From the NCBI GenBank assembly GCA_042867185.1, contig JBHZQV010000004.1:165984-229983 (forward strand): a stretch of 64,000 nt of DNA, given 5' to 3'. The DNA is from Xylophilus sp042867185. Its GTDB lineage: Bacteria; Pseudomonadota; Gammaproteobacteria; Burkholderiales; Burkholderiaceae_C. Of the stretch, positions 36,002 to 44,825 are shown piece by piece. The translations under genes were made by a program, and so were the position numbers. The notes under the pieces are model-generated. The model saw nothing but the letters and a program-made list of their open reading frames with translations, ran no database searches and had not been told where the DNA came from. The number at the start of each line of letters is the position of its first letter. Position 1 is the first letter of the stretch.

Positions 36002-37567
36002 GTGTCACTCTTCAAAGCCGCTTCCACCGTTTCGCTGTTCACGCTCGCCTCGCGCATCACGGGGCTGGTCCGTGAGCTGCTGATGGCCTCGGTGTTCGGC
36101 GTCAGCGCGTTGACCGATGCGTTCAACGTCGCCTTTCGCATTCCCAACCTCTTTCGCCGGGTGTTCGGCGAGGGCGCCTTCAGCCAGGCCTTCGTGCCGG
36201 TGCTGGCCGCGGCGCGGGTGGAACGGGGGGACGAAGGGGCCAAGGCGCTGATCGACCATGTCTCCACGCTGCTGGCCTGGACGCTGCTGGTGCTGAGCAT
36301 CGCGGGCGTGGCGGCGGCGCCGCTGCTGGTCTGGGCGATGGCCAGCGGGCTGCGGCAGACGCCCGAGGGCTTCGGCGCGGCGGTGACGATGACGCGGTGG
36401 ATGTTCCCCTACATCGGCTTCATGTCGCTGGTGGCGCTGGCGGGCGGGGTGCTCAACACCTGGCGGCGCTTCGCGGTGCCGGCGGCCACGCCGGTATTGC
36501 TGAACGTGTCGCTGATCCTGTCCATCGTCTGGGGCGCGCCCTGGTTCGCGCGGCACGGGTTCGAGCCGATCTACGCGCAGTGCGTCGGCGTGCTGGTGGG
36601 CGGCGCGCTGCAGCTGGGGCTGCAGCTGCCCGCGCTCAAGCGCCTGGGCCTGCTGCCCGACATCGGCGCCAGCCGCGCCGCGCTCAGCACCGCCTGGACC
36701 GATCCGGCCACCCGCAACGTGATGCGGCTGATGCTGCCGGCGCTGCTGGGCGTCAGCGTCGCGCAGATCTCGCTGCTGATCAACACCCAGATCGCCTCGC
36801 ACCTGGCGCCGGGCAGCGTCAGCTGGATCGTCTACGCCGACCGGCTGATGGAGTTCCCGACCGCCTTGCTGGGCGTGGCCTTGGGCGTGGTGCTGATGCC
36901 GCAGCTGGCCGGTGCCCGCGCCGCGAAGGACGATGCCCGCTATTCGGCGATGCTCGACTGGGGCCTGCGCCTGGTGGTGCTGCTGTCGGTGCCCTGCATG
37001 GTGACCCTGCTGGTGTTCTCGCGGCCGCTGGTGGCGGTGCTGTTCCACCACGGTGCCTTCACCCCGCAGGACGTGCAGCAGACCACCGTGGCGCTGATGG
37101 GCTACGGCGCGGGCCTGGTCGGTATCGTGGCGATCAAGGTGCTGGCGCCGGGCTTCTATGCCAAGCACGACATGCGCACCCCGATGCGGATCGCCGTCTG
37201 CGTGCTGGTGCTGACCCAGGTGCTCAACTACCTGCTGGTGCCGCTGCTGCAGCATGCGGCGCTGACGCTGTCGATCGGCATCGGCGCGGTGGTCAACGCG
37301 CTGTGGCTGCTGTCCGGGCTGGTGCGGCGCGGCAGCTTCAGGCCGCTGCCGGGCTGGGGCCTGTTCCTGATGCAGGTGCTGGCCGCCAGCGCGATCCTGG
37401 CGATCTTCCTGGTGTGGATGCTCAACCGCTTCGACTGGATCGGCCTGCAGGCGACCGAGTTCCGCCGGGCCGGCCTGCTGGCGGGCGTGGTGGCGGTGTC
37501 GATGGGGCTCTACCTGCTGGCCGCCTGGGCCGCGGGCATCCGGCTGCGGCAGATGCTGCGCCGCTGA
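36002..37567 (+). CDS. murJ: Lipid II flippase MurJ
   Basis: MurJ moves lipid II across the inner membrane for peptidoglycan synthesis. The 521-residue protein starts with GTG at 36002 and reads MSLFKAASTVSLFTLASRIT. It has about 14 hydrophobic helices. The family segments GLVRELLMASVFGVSALTDA and FRIPNLFRRVFGEGAFSQAF appear at the N-terminus, with the essential Arg and Asp in this region. YADRLMEFPTALLGVALGVV is the central MviN signature. Size fits E. coli MurJ (511 aa). It is divergent from rpsT across 244 nt. The next gene on the same strand follows after 83 nt. Confidence 0.97.
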   Translation: MSLFKAASTVSLFTLASRITGLVRELLMASVFGVSALTDAFNVAFRIPNLFRRVFGEGAFSQAFVPVLAAARVERGDEGAKALIDHVSTLLAWTLLVLSIAGVAAAPLLVWAMASGLRQTPEGFGAAVTMTRWMFPYIGFMSLVALAGGVLNTWRRFAVPAATPVLLNVSLILSIVWGAPWFARHGFEPIYAQCVGVLVGGALQLGLQLPALKRLGLLPDIGASRAALSTAWTDPATRNVMRLMLPALLGVSVAQISLLINTQIASHLAPGSVSWIVYADRLMEFPTALLGVALGVVLMPQLAGARAAKDDARYSAMLDWGLRLVVLLSVPCMVTLLVFSRPLVAVLFHHGAFTPQDVQQTTVALMGYGAGLVGIVAIKVLAPGFYAKHDMRTPMRIAVCVLVLTQVLNYLLVPLLQHAALTLSIGIGAVVNALWLLSGLVRRGSFRPLPGWGLFLMQVLAASAILAIFLVWMLNRFDWIGLQATEFRRAGLLAGVVAVSMGLYLLAAWAAGIRLRQMLRR

Positions 37568-37650
37568 CCCCGGCGCCAACGACCTTTTCCGGGTGAAGGC
37601 CCCTCGGCGGCCCGCTTGACGCGTTCGGGCGGGCGCCGCCAGAATGGCCG

Positions 37651-38502
37651 ATGGACTTTCGCTTTACGGCCCCCACGCCGCTCGAATACTTCGCCGCGCT
37701 CGTCCAGAGCGACGACGAATTCCCCCTGCTGGAAGCCACCGTCAGCGTGGCCCAGGACGAATACCCCGACCTCGACATCCAGCAGGTGCTGGGCGACGTG
37801 GACCAGCTCCTGGCCCGCCTGCGCCGCCGCCTGCCGGCCGATGCGCCCGCCCTGCAGCGGCTGCGGGTGCTCAACCAGTTCTTTTTCCACGACCTGGCCT
37901 TCGGCGGCAACGTCAACGATTTCTACGACCCCGACAACAGCTACCTGAACGCGGTGCTGCGCACCCGGCGCGGCATCCCGATCTCGCTCGCGGTGCTGTG
38001 GATGGAGCTGGCGCAGGGCCTGTCGCTGCACGCCCGGGGCATCAGCTTTCCGGGCCACTTCATGGTCAAGATCAACCTGCCGAAAGGGCAGGTGGTGCTG
38101 GACCCGTTCAACGGCCACTCGCTCTCGCGCGAAGAGCTGTCGGAGCGGCTGGAGCCCTACAAGCGGCGCAGCGGGCTGGTGGAGGATTTCGACGTGCCGC
38201 TGGGGCTGTTCCTGCAGGCTGCCACGCCCCGCGAAATCCTGGCGCGGATGCTGCGCAACCTGAAGGAGATCCACCGCTCCCAGCAGGACTGGGGGCGGCT
38301 GGTGGCGGTGCAGAACCGGCTGGTCGCCCTGCTGCCCAAGGCCTGGGCCGAGCAGCGCGACCGGGGCCTGGCCCTGGCCGAGCAGGGCCGCGGCGCCGAG
38401 GCGGTGGTCGATCTGGAGGCCTACCTGGCCCATGCCGAAGATGCGCTGGACATCGACCTGGTCGAAGAGCGGGTGCTGCAGCTGCGCCGCGCCCTGAACT
38501 GA
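37651..38502 (+). CDS. SirB1 family protein (transglutaminase-like plus TPR)
   Basis: The 283-residue protein has the SirB1 layout. An N-terminal helical part is followed by a transglutaminase-like core, recognisable by NDFYDPDNSYLNAVLRTRRG, IPISLAVLWMELAQGLSL and ISFPGHFMVKINLP (about 89-150). A TPR-like end has LARMLRNLKEIHRSQQDWGR and RDRGLALAEQGRGAEAVVDL. The usual papain-like Cys is not evident, so it may be a binding protein rather than an enzyme. Function is unknown in most bacteria. A TTGACG/CAGAAT pair at 37616-37645 could start a nearly leaderless message. Repeat copy D follows 12 nt after the stop. Confidence 0.88.
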   Translation: MDFRFTAPTPLEYFAALVQSDDEFPLLEATVSVAQDEYPDLDIQQVLGDVDQLLARLRRRLPADAPALQRLRVLNQFFFHDLAFGGNVNDFYDPDNSYLNAVLRTRRGIPISLAVLWMELAQGLSLHARGISFPGHFMVKINLPKGQVVLDPFNGHSLSREELSERLEPYKRRSGLVEDFDVPLGLFLQAATPREILARMLRNLKEIHRSQQDWGRLVAVQNRLVALLPKAWAEQRDRGLALAEQGRGAEAVVDLEAYLAHAEDALDIDLVEERVLQLRRALN

Positions 38503-38514
38503 ACTCTCGAGGCC

Positions 38515-38567
38515 GAAAATGGCTGCGGCCGGCGTGCAGGTACGGCACCCGGCTATTTTTCGATAGC
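38515..38567 (+). repeat. Dispersed intergenic repeat, copy D
   Basis: GAAAATGGCTGCGGCCGGCG starts at 38515 and the hairpin GCTATTTTTCGATAGC is at 38552-38567, again 31 nt from the GGCTGC start. The loop is inverted relative to other copies (TTTTTCG in place of CGAAAAA), while the GCTAT/ATAGC stem is kept. Sense orientation, 12 nt after the SirB1-like stop codon. Confidence 0.8.
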
Positions 38568-38588
38568 GGATTCCGCCGCCCGGACCCG

Positions 38589-39674
38589 CTACACCAGCCG
38601 CGCCACTTCCAGCTCTTTCTTCAGGTAGGCGTAGAACAGCGGCGCCGCCACCAGCCCCGCGGGCCCGAAGACCGCTTCTGCCAGGAACATCACCGCCAGC
38701 AGTTCCCATACCGCCATGTGGGTGCGCTGCCCGACGACCTTGGCGTTGATCAGGTACTCGGCCTTGTGGATCAAAATCAGGAAGCCCAGGCAGGCCGCGG
38801 CGGTGGCCGGCGAGACCGACAGGCCCACCACGGTGATCACCGCGTTGCAGAGCAGGTTGCCCACGATCGGCACCAGGCCGGCCAGGAAGGTGAGGGTGAT
38901 CAGTGCCGGCGCATAGGGCAGCTCCATGTTCCAGAGCGGCAGGATGCCCAGCAGGAAGACGGCGGTCAGCACCATGTTGAAGGCCGCGATCCAGAACTGC
39001 GCCGCCACGATCTGGCCGAAGGCCTCGCCGAAGAGGGTGATGCGCCGGTGCAGCTGCGCCGACAGCGGCCCGCGCGCGGTCGGCGACCGGGCGCAGCCCG
39101 CGAGCGCGCCGACGATCAGGCCGACGTAGGCGAAGAGCAGCGCGTGCAGCCAGGCCCGGCCGGTGATCGCCAGGGCGCCGGCCTGGGCGCGCAGGTAGTG
39201 CGCCACCACCCGCTGCAGGTCGTCGGCACCGTCGGGCAGGTGCTGGCCGATCTCGGGCGGCAGCTTCTCGCGGAACTCCAGCACGGTGCGGGCGGTGTGG
39301 TCGAGCAGCTCGCGGTACTGCTCGGGCGCATGCAGGATGAAGGTGCGGGATTGCGACAGCGCGGCCGACAGCATCAGGATCGGCGCGGCGATGACCAGCG
39401 CCGCCGCGGCGATCTGCGCGCCCGGCGACACGGTGCGGCCGCTGCAGCCGGCGGCGGGCGGCACGGCCCGCTTGCGGGCGCGCCACAGCCGGCAGAACCC
39501 GCGGGCGATCCAGCGCGTCGCCAGAAAACCGACGCAGACGCAGAGCAGCCCCGCCAGCAGGCCCTGCACCATCACCAGCAGCAGCGTCGCCGCGATCAGC
39601 ACATAGCTGGCCACCACGACGCCGGTGCGCGACGGAAGCGGTCCGGCGCCGGAGGCGGGCGGGAGCGGTCTCAT
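38589..39674 (-). CDS. AI-2E family transporter (PerM-like permease)
   Basis: A 361-residue membrane protein from the ATG at 39674. Helices near 20-60 (VVVASYVLIAATLLLVMVQG) are followed by a large central loop (about 110-200) and a second group that includes ALITLTFLAGLVPIVGNLLCN and MFLAEAVFGPAGLVAAPLFY. GLVPIVGNLL and the PAGLVAAP end are AI-2E/PerM signatures. Some members export autoinducer-2 or act as Na+/H+ antiporters, so transport of an unknown small solute is the safe reading. It lies 13 nt after purM in the same direction, with hda divergent, a conserved perM-purM-hda arrangement in proteobacteria. Confidence 0.85.
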   Translation of the reverse strand: MRPLPPASGAGPLPSRTGVVVASYVLIAATLLLVMVQGLLAGLLCVCVGFLATRWIARGFCRLWRARKRAVPPAAGCSGRTVSPGAQIAAAALVIAAPILMLSAALSQSRTFILHAPEQYRELLDHTARTVLEFREKLPPEIGQHLPDGADDLQRVVAHYLRAQAGALAITGRAWLHALLFAYVGLIVGALAGCARSPTARGPLSAQLHRRITLFGEAFGQIVAAQFWIAAFNMVLTAVFLLGILPLWNMELPYAPALITLTFLAGLVPIVGNLLCNAVITVVGLSVSPATAAACLGFLILIHKAEYLINAKVVGQRTHMAVWELLAVMFLAEAVFGPAGLVAAPLFYAYLKKELEVARLV

Positions 39675-39687
39675 GCGGGCGCGGCGG

Positions 39688-40734
39688 TCAGGCCACCACG
39701 ACGGCGGCGCCGTCGCCGCGCGGGGCGATGGTGCCGATGCGGTGCACCTGCTCGCCGGCCGACCGCAGCGTGGCGGCCGTCGCCTCGGCATGCTCGGCGG
39801 CCACCACCACCACCATGCCGATGCCGTTGTTGAAGGTGCGGTTCATCTCGATGTCGTCGATGCCGGCCACCTTCTGCAGCCAGGCGAACAGCTCGGTCTG
39901 CGGCCAGCTGCCCTTCTGCAGGTGGGCGGCGGTGCCCTCGGGCAGCACCCGCGGGATGTTCTCCAGCAGGCCGCCGCCGGTGATGTGGGCCAGCGCCTTG
40001 ATGGGGTGGGCCGCCAGCGCTTCGAGCACCGGCTTCACGTAGAGGCGGGTGGGCGCCATGATCGCTTCGCGGAACGGCCGGCCGTCGAGCGTGGCGGGCA
40101 GGTCGGCGCCGGCGCGCTCGATCACCTTGCGCACCAGGCTGAAGCCGTTGGAGTGCACGCCGGCCGAGGCCAGGCCCAGCACCACGTCGCCCGCGGCCAC
40201 GCTTTGGCCGGTGAGGATCTTGGATTTCTCGACCGCGCCGACGGCGAAGCCCGCCAGGTCGTATTCGCCGTCGGGGTACATGCCGGGCATCTCGGCCGTC
40301 TCGCCGCCGATCAGCGCGCAGCCGCTCAGCTCGCAGCCCCTGGCGATGCCGCCGACCACCGCCGCGGCCGTGTCCACGTCGAGCTTGCCGCAGGCGAAAT
40401 AGTCGAGGAAGAACAGCGGCTCGGCGCCCTGCACCAGCACGTCGTTGACGCTCATCGCGACCAGGTCGATGCCGACGGTGTCGTGCATCTGCCATTCGAA
40501 GGCCAGGCGCAGCTTGGTGCCGACGCCGTCGGTGCCCGAGACCAGCACCGGCTCCCGGTAGCGCTTGGGCACCTCGAACAGCGCGCCGAAGCCGCCGATG
40601 CCGGCCAGCACGCCCTCGCGCATCGTCTTCTTGGCCAGCGGCTTGATGCGCTCCACCAGTGCGTCGCCGGCGTCGATGTCGACCCCCGCGTCCTTGTACG
40701 ACAGGGGGGAGGTGGAGGGCGCGGAAGAACTCAT
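39688..40734 (-). CDS. purM: Phosphoribosylformylglycinamidine cyclo-ligase
   Basis: PurM (AIR synthetase) closes the imidazole ring in purine synthesis using ATP. The 348-residue protein starts MSSSAPSTSPLSYKDAGVDI at 40734. Motifs are SYKDAGVDIDAGDALVERIK, VSGTDGVGTKLRLAFEW with the ATP-binding Gly-Thr-Lys, GIDLVAMSVNDVLVQGAEPL, GGETAEMPGMYPDGEYDLAG and HITGGGLLENIPRVLP. Length and order match E. coli PurM (345 aa). An upstream extension of the frame overlaps the divergent hda region and is rejected. It is followed by the AI-2E transporter gene. It is the second purine gene of the window but not linked to purF. Confidence 0.97.
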   Translation of the reverse strand: MSSSAPSTSPLSYKDAGVDIDAGDALVERIKPLAKKTMREGVLAGIGGFGALFEVPKRYREPVLVSGTDGVGTKLRLAFEWQMHDTVGIDLVAMSVNDVLVQGAEPLFFLDYFACGKLDVDTAAAVVGGIARGCELSGCALIGGETAEMPGMYPDGEYDLAGFAVGAVEKSKILTGQSVAAGDVVLGLASAGVHSNGFSLVRKVIERAGADLPATLDGRPFREAIMAPTRLYVKPVLEALAAHPIKALAHITGGGLLENIPRVLPEGTAAHLQKGSWPQTELFAWLQKVAGIDDIEMNRTFNNGIGMVVVVAAEHAEATAATLRSAGEQVHRIGTIAPRGDGAAVVVA

Positions 40735-40942
40735 GGCGTGTGGTCGAGGATGGAGGGAAGACAAGCGCCGGTGAGGGCAGGGCGGGTGCGCCGGGCACGG
40801 GGGCGCCGGGCGACTAGAATTTGTGGCTGATTTTAAGGGCTCGCTTCCCGCCGTTTTGTCGCCCCCCGTCCATGCCGCAGCTCTTTCACCGTTCGCCCTT
40901 CCCCCGCCCGCGCCCCGGCGCGCCGCGCTGAGGCACGTCCGC

Positions 40943-41632
40943 ATGCAGCAGATCGCGCTCGACATCGGCCTGGCCGCCGGCCCCACGCTCGCGAACTTCT
41001 GGCCCGGCCCCAACGCGGCGGCGCTGGAGCATCTGCAGCTCTGGACCGGCGCCGGCGAAGCGAACCGGGCCCCGGTGCCCGCCTACCTCTGGGGCGAGGC
41101 CGCCAGCGGCAAGACCCACCTGCTGCAGGCCGCCCGCCAGGCGCTGCGCGACCAGGGCGCATCGGTCGGCTGGCTCGACGCCGCCTCGGGCGAGACCGAG
41201 TACGACGAGGACTGGACGGCGGTGCTGCTCGACGACGTGCACCTCTACGACGCCGGCCAGCAGCACACCGCCTTCAACTGGTTCGTCAACGCCCTCACGC
41301 CCAAGGACGGCCGCGCCCGCTGGGTGCTGGCCGCCGGCGCCCTGCCGCCGGCCGACCTGCGGCTGCGGGAAGACCTGCGCACCCGGCTCGGCTGGGGCCA
41401 TGTCTTCCACTTGCAACCGCTGGGCGAGACCGAGCGCCGCGCGGTGCTGCGCCAGGCGGCCGACGCCCGCGGCGTCGTGCTGGGCGACGACGTGGTCGAT
41501 TTCATGCTCAGCCGCTTCAGCCGCGACCTGGGCAGCCTGATGCAGCTGCTCGACAGCCTCGACGGCTACGCGCTGCGCACCCAGCGCGCCGTCACCATCC
41601 CGCTGCTCAAGGCGATGCTCGCGTCCGAATAG
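40943..41632 (+). CDS. hda: DnaA inactivator Hda (DnaA-homologous protein)
   Basis: Hda with the beta clamp promotes ATP hydrolysis by DnaA and so prevents re-initiation. The ATG at 40943 gives 229 residues: MQQIALDIGLAAGPTLANFW. The N-terminal QQIALDIGL is a clamp-binding-like peptide as expected for Hda. Walker A is GEAASGKT at 51-58. LLDDVHLYDAGQQHTAFNWF is Walker B, and FHLQPLGETERRAVLRQAA plus LSRFSRDLGSLMQLLDSLDG complete the AAA+ domain. The DNA-binding domain of DnaA is absent, as it should be. A TAGAAT -10-like box lies at 40815-40820. Genes for a HAD hydrolase, pcnB and folK follow in the same direction. Confidence 0.93.
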   Translation: MQQIALDIGLAAGPTLANFWPGPNAAALEHLQLWTGAGEANRAPVPAYLWGEAASGKTHLLQAARQALRDQGASVGWLDAASGETEYDEDWTAVLLDDVHLYDAGQQHTAFNWFVNALTPKDGRARWVLAAGALPPADLRLREDLRTRLGWGHVFHLQPLGETERRAVLRQAADARGVVLGDDVVDFMLSRFSRDLGSLMQLLDSLDGYALRTQRAVTIPLLKAMLASE

Positions 41633-41669
41633 GCGCTGCCGTTTCCCTGCCTCCCACGCTTTTCCCACC

Positions 41670-42398
41670 ATGGCCGACGCCGCACTCCCCATCCCGACGC
41701 CCCGCCCCCGGCTGGCGCTGTTCGACCTCGACCACACGCTGCTGCCGCTCGATTCCGACTACGCCTGGGGCGAATTCACCACCACCCTCGGCTGGACCGA
41801 CCCGGTGGCTTTCGCCCGCCGCAACGAAGAGTTCTTCGCCCAGTACCGCGCCGGCACGCTCGACATCCACGACTACGTGCGCTTCGCGACCGACGCGGTG
41901 CGGCTGCAGGGCCCCGAGGCCGCCGATGCCGCCCACCGGCGCTTCATGGCCGAGGTGATCGGCCCGGCGCTGCTGCCGGCGGCACGCGCGCTGGTCGAGG
42001 CGCACCGCGCGGCCGGCGACGAGACGGTGATCGTCACCGCCACCAACGCCTTCGTCACCCGGCCGATCGCCCAGGCCCTCGGGGTGCGGGAGCTGATCGC
42101 GGTCGACCTGGCGCGCGGCGACGACGGCTGGATCACCGGCGCGATCGAGGGCGTGCCCTCGGCCCGCGAAGGCAAGGTGCTGCGGATGGAGGCCTGGCTC
42201 GACGCGCGCGGCTGGAGCTGGGCCGACGTGGAAACCACCTTCTATAGCGATTCCCTCAACGACCTGGCCCTGCTCGAGAAGGTCGACCATCCGGTCGCCA
42301 CCAATCCCGACCCGCGCCTGCGCGCCCTGGCCGCCGAGCGCGGCTGGCGCATCCTGGACCTCTTTGCGCCCGTGGGCGCCACCGAAGAAGAAAAATGA
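41670..42398 (+). CDS. HAD-IB family hydrolase (SerB-like phosphatase)
   Basis: A 242-residue protein with the HAD nucleophile motif FDLDHTLLPLDSD (Asp19 and Asp21). The second motif is VIVTATNAFVTRP, and the third FYSDSLNDLALLEKV. SDSLND and the length place it in the HAD-IB group (HISPPase/PSP-like, TIGR01490 type), which includes phosphoserine phosphatase-like and histidinol phosphate phosphatase-like enzymes; the substrate is not defined. It is soluble. It lies 37 nt after hda and overlaps pcnB by 4 nt (ATGA), a conserved order in this group of bacteria. Confidence 0.88.
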   Translation: MADAALPIPTPRPRLALFDLDHTLLPLDSDYAWGEFTTTLGWTDPVAFARRNEEFFAQYRAGTLDIHDYVRFATDAVRLQGPEAADAAHRRFMAEVIGPALLPAARALVEAHRAAGDETVIVTATNAFVTRPIAQALGVRELIAVDLARGDDGWITGAIEGVPSAREGKVLRMEAWLDARGWSWADVETTFYSDSLNDLALLEKVDHPVATNPDPRLRALAAERGWRILDLFAPVGATEEEK

Positions 42399-44071
42399 TC
42401 AAACAGTTCATCGACAAGCTGCTGGGCAAGAAGGCCCCGGCCGGGGCGGGCGCCAAGGCGCTCAAGCGGCCCAGCTTCGGCAAGCGCGAGGAGGTGCCCG
42501 CCAGCGTGCACAACATCGACCCCAACCTGGTCGACCGGCGGGCGGTCGAGGTGGTGCGCACCCTGAAGCAGGCCGGCTTCGAGGCCTACGTGGTGGGCGG
42601 CGCGGTGCGCGACCTGCTGGTCGGCCTGCGGCCCAAGGATTTCGACGTGGCGACCAACGCCACGCCGGAGCAGGTCAAGGGCCTGTTCCGCCGGGCCTTC
42701 ATCATCGGCCGGCGCTTCCGCATCGTGCACGTGGTCTACGGCCGGGGCCGGGAGCACGAGGTGATCGAGGTCTCGACCTTCCGCGCCTACATGGACAATG
42801 CCGCCGCCGAACAGGTGGCCGGCAACGAGAAGACCAGCAAGAGCGAGCTGGCCGGCATGACCCATGCGGTCGATTCCACCGGCCGGGTGCTGCGCGACAA
42901 CGTCTGGGGCCCGCAGAACGAGGACGCCACCCGCCGCGACTTCACCGTCAACGCGATGTACTACGACCCCGAAACGCAGACCGTGGTCGACTACCACGGC
43001 GGCTTCAAGGACGCCAAGAAGCGCACGCTGCGGATGATCGGCGACGCCGCCACCCGCTACCGCGAAGACCCGGTGCGCATCATCCGCGCGGTGCGCTTCG
43101 CCGCCAAGCTGAGCGGCCTGGGCTTCACGCTCGATGCCAAGACCGGCGCCCCCCTGGTCGCCTCGCAGGCGTTGCTGGCCGACGTGCCGCAGAGCCGCAT
43201 GTTCGACGAAATGCTCAAGCTGCTGCAGACCGGCCATGCGATCGCCAGCGTCGAGCAGCTGCGCAAGCTCGGCATGGCCCGCGGCATCTACCCGCTGCTC
43301 GACGTGGTGGTGGAGCGCGCCGACCAGCCCTTCGTGAAGGCCGCCCTGCTCGACACCGACCGCCGCGTCGGCGAGGGCAAGCCGGTGGCGCCCAGCTTCC
43401 TGCTGGCCACCGTGCTGTGGGACGACGTGCGCACCGGCTGGAACCGCCGGGTGGAGCAGCAGCGCCAGCCGGTGTTCCCCGCCCTGCAGGAGGCGATCGA
43501 CGAGGTGTTCGACAAGCGCATCGGCGACGTGTCGGGCCGCGGCAAGCTGGCCGCCGACATGCGCGAGATCTGGGTGATGCAGCCGCGCTTCGAGAAGCGC
43601 ACCGGCAGCACCCCTTACGGCCTGGCCGAGCAGCTGCGCTTTCGCGCCGGCTTCGATTTCATGCGGCTGCGCGCCGACATCGGCGAGGTCGACGAGGCGC
43701 TGGCCGAGTGGTGGCAGGAGTTCAGCACCGCCGACGACCTGCGCCGCCAGGACCTGATCGACCAGGTGCGCGAAGAGCAGAAGGTGCGGGCCCGCAAGCC
43801 CGCCGCGGGCGACGCCGCCGCCGCGCCCCGGCCCCCCCGGGTGTGCAGCCGTGCGCCGGAGCGGGACGGCGCCGAGCCGCCGAAGGAGCAGGCCCGCGCC
43901 GCCGCAGGCGCGGCCGACGCGGGGCAGCACGAGGAAGACGACCGTCCGGCGCCCGGGGGCGCGGAAGAGGGCGACGCCGCCGGTGCGCCCCGCAAGCGCC
44001 GCCGCCGCCGCAAGCCCACCGGCGGCGGTGGCGGCCCGCGCGACGGCGGTACCGGCAGCGACGGGGTGTGA
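42395..44071 (+). CDS. pcnB: Poly(A) polymerase I
   Basis: PcnB adds poly(A) tails that promote RNA decay. The 558-residue protein has the nucleotidyltransferase motif AYVVGGAVRDLLVGLRPKDF followed by DVATNATPEQVKGLFRRAF, with the catalytic DxD. RRDFTVNAMYYDPETQTVVD and RYREDPVRIIRAVRFAAKLS are the class II PAP/CCA-type signatures, and PcnB is preferred to Cca by position beside folK. Residues from about 470 form a low-complexity tail rich in Ala, Pro, Glu and Arg ending with a KRRRRRKPTGGGG-type RNA-binding run. It overlaps the HAD gene (ATGA) and folK (GTGA). Confidence 0.95.
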   Translation: MIKQFIDKLLGKKAPAGAGAKALKRPSFGKREEVPASVHNIDPNLVDRRAVEVVRTLKQAGFEAYVVGGAVRDLLVGLRPKDFDVATNATPEQVKGLFRRAFIIGRRFRIVHVVYGRGREHEVIEVSTFRAYMDNAAAEQVAGNEKTSKSELAGMTHAVDSTGRVLRDNVWGPQNEDATRRDFTVNAMYYDPETQTVVDYHGGFKDAKKRTLRMIGDAATRYREDPVRIIRAVRFAAKLSGLGFTLDAKTGAPLVASQALLADVPQSRMFDEMLKLLQTGHAIASVEQLRKLGMARGIYPLLDVVVERADQPFVKAALLDTDRRVGEGKPVAPSFLLATVLWDDVRTGWNRRVEQQRQPVFPALQEAIDEVFDKRIGDVSGRGKLAADMREIWVMQPRFEKRTGSTPYGLAEQLRFRAGFDFMRLRADIGEVDEALAEWWQEFSTADDLRRQDLIDQVREEQKVRARKPAAGDAAAAPRPPRVCSRAPERDGAEPPKEQARAAAGAADAGQHEEDDRPAPGGAEEGDAAGAPRKRRRRRKPTGGGGGPRDGGTGSDGV

Positions 44072-44583
44072 CCGCCCTGCAGCAGGCTGCCCACCCCGGA
44101 GGCGAGGCGCCCGTCGTGGTGGCCTATGTCGCCCTGGGCGCGAACCTGGGCGATGCGCCGGCCGCGGTGGCTGCGGCCTTCGACGCGATCGCCGCCCTGC
44201 CGGGAACCGGCGTGTCGAAGCGCTCGGCGCTCTACCGCACCGCGCCGGTCGAATCCTCGGGCCCCGACTACGTTAACGCGGTGGCGGAAGTGCGGACATC
44301 GCTTCCCGCGCTGGACCTGCTGCGCCGGCTCCAGGCCATCGAGGCCGACGCCGGCCGCACCCGGCCCTGGCCCAACGCGCCGCGCACGCTGGACCTGGAC
44401 CTGTTGTTGTACGGCGATGCGCAGATCGCCCTGCCGGAGCTGCAGGTGCCGCATCCGCGCATGGGCGACCGCGCTTTCGTGCTGGTGCCGCTGGCCGAGA
44501 TCGCACCGGCCCTGGTGCCGGCCCCGGCCCTTGCCGCCGTGGCCGGGCAGGCCATCGAGAAAATGTCGCAGCCGCCCTTTTGA
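44068..44583 (+). CDS. folK: 2-amino-4-hydroxy-6-hydroxymethyldihydropteridine diphosphokinase (HPPK)
   Basis: FolK transfers pyrophosphate from ATP to hydroxymethyldihydropterin in folate synthesis. The start is GTG at 44068, inside the pcnB stop (GTGA), giving 171 residues. VVAYVALGANLGDAPAAVAA is the HPPK opening, LYRTAPVESSGPDYVNAVAE binds pterin, and RPWPNAPRTLDLDLLLYG carries the catalytic arginine and metal-binding Asp pair. PHPRMGDRAFVLVPLAEIAP is the usual end. About 15 residues precede the domain, so a later GTG near 44116 is possible. Repeat copy E starts 2 nt after its stop. Confidence 0.95.
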   Translation: MTALQQAAHPGGEAPVVVAYVALGANLGDAPAAVAAAFDAIAALPGTGVSKRSALYRTAPVESSGPDYVNAVAEVRTSLPALDLLRRLQAIEADAGRTRPWPNAPRTLDLDLLLYGDAQIALPELQVPHPRMGDRAFVLVPLAEIAPALVPAPALAAVAGQAIEKMSQPPF

Positions 44584-44585
44584 GC

Positions 44586-44639
44586 GAAAAGGGGCCGGGC
44601 CGGCGCTGCATAACGGCAGTAAGCTATCAAAAACGTAGC
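44586..44639 (+). repeat. Dispersed intergenic repeat, copy E
   Basis: It starts GAAAAGGGGCCGGGCCGGCG and ends GCTATCAAAAACGTAGC (44623-44639), arms 30 nt apart. The GC arm differs from copies A-D and G but matches copy F, suggesting a subfamily. Sense orientation, 2 nt after the folK stop codon. Confidence 0.75.
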
Positions 44640-44825
44640 GTTTGGCTCGCCCGACCCCGGGGCCTGCTGTCACATGGCACCGGTCGGTGGTCCGTGGGCG
44701 CCTGGCGCCGAGTGCCTGTCGGCATGCGCCTACAAACCGAGAAACCGCCGTCCGGCGTTCCCGTGGTGCGGTGCAGCAGACACTCGGGCACGGCACTTTG
44801 GCCGTGTCTCCGGATGGGGTTTCCT

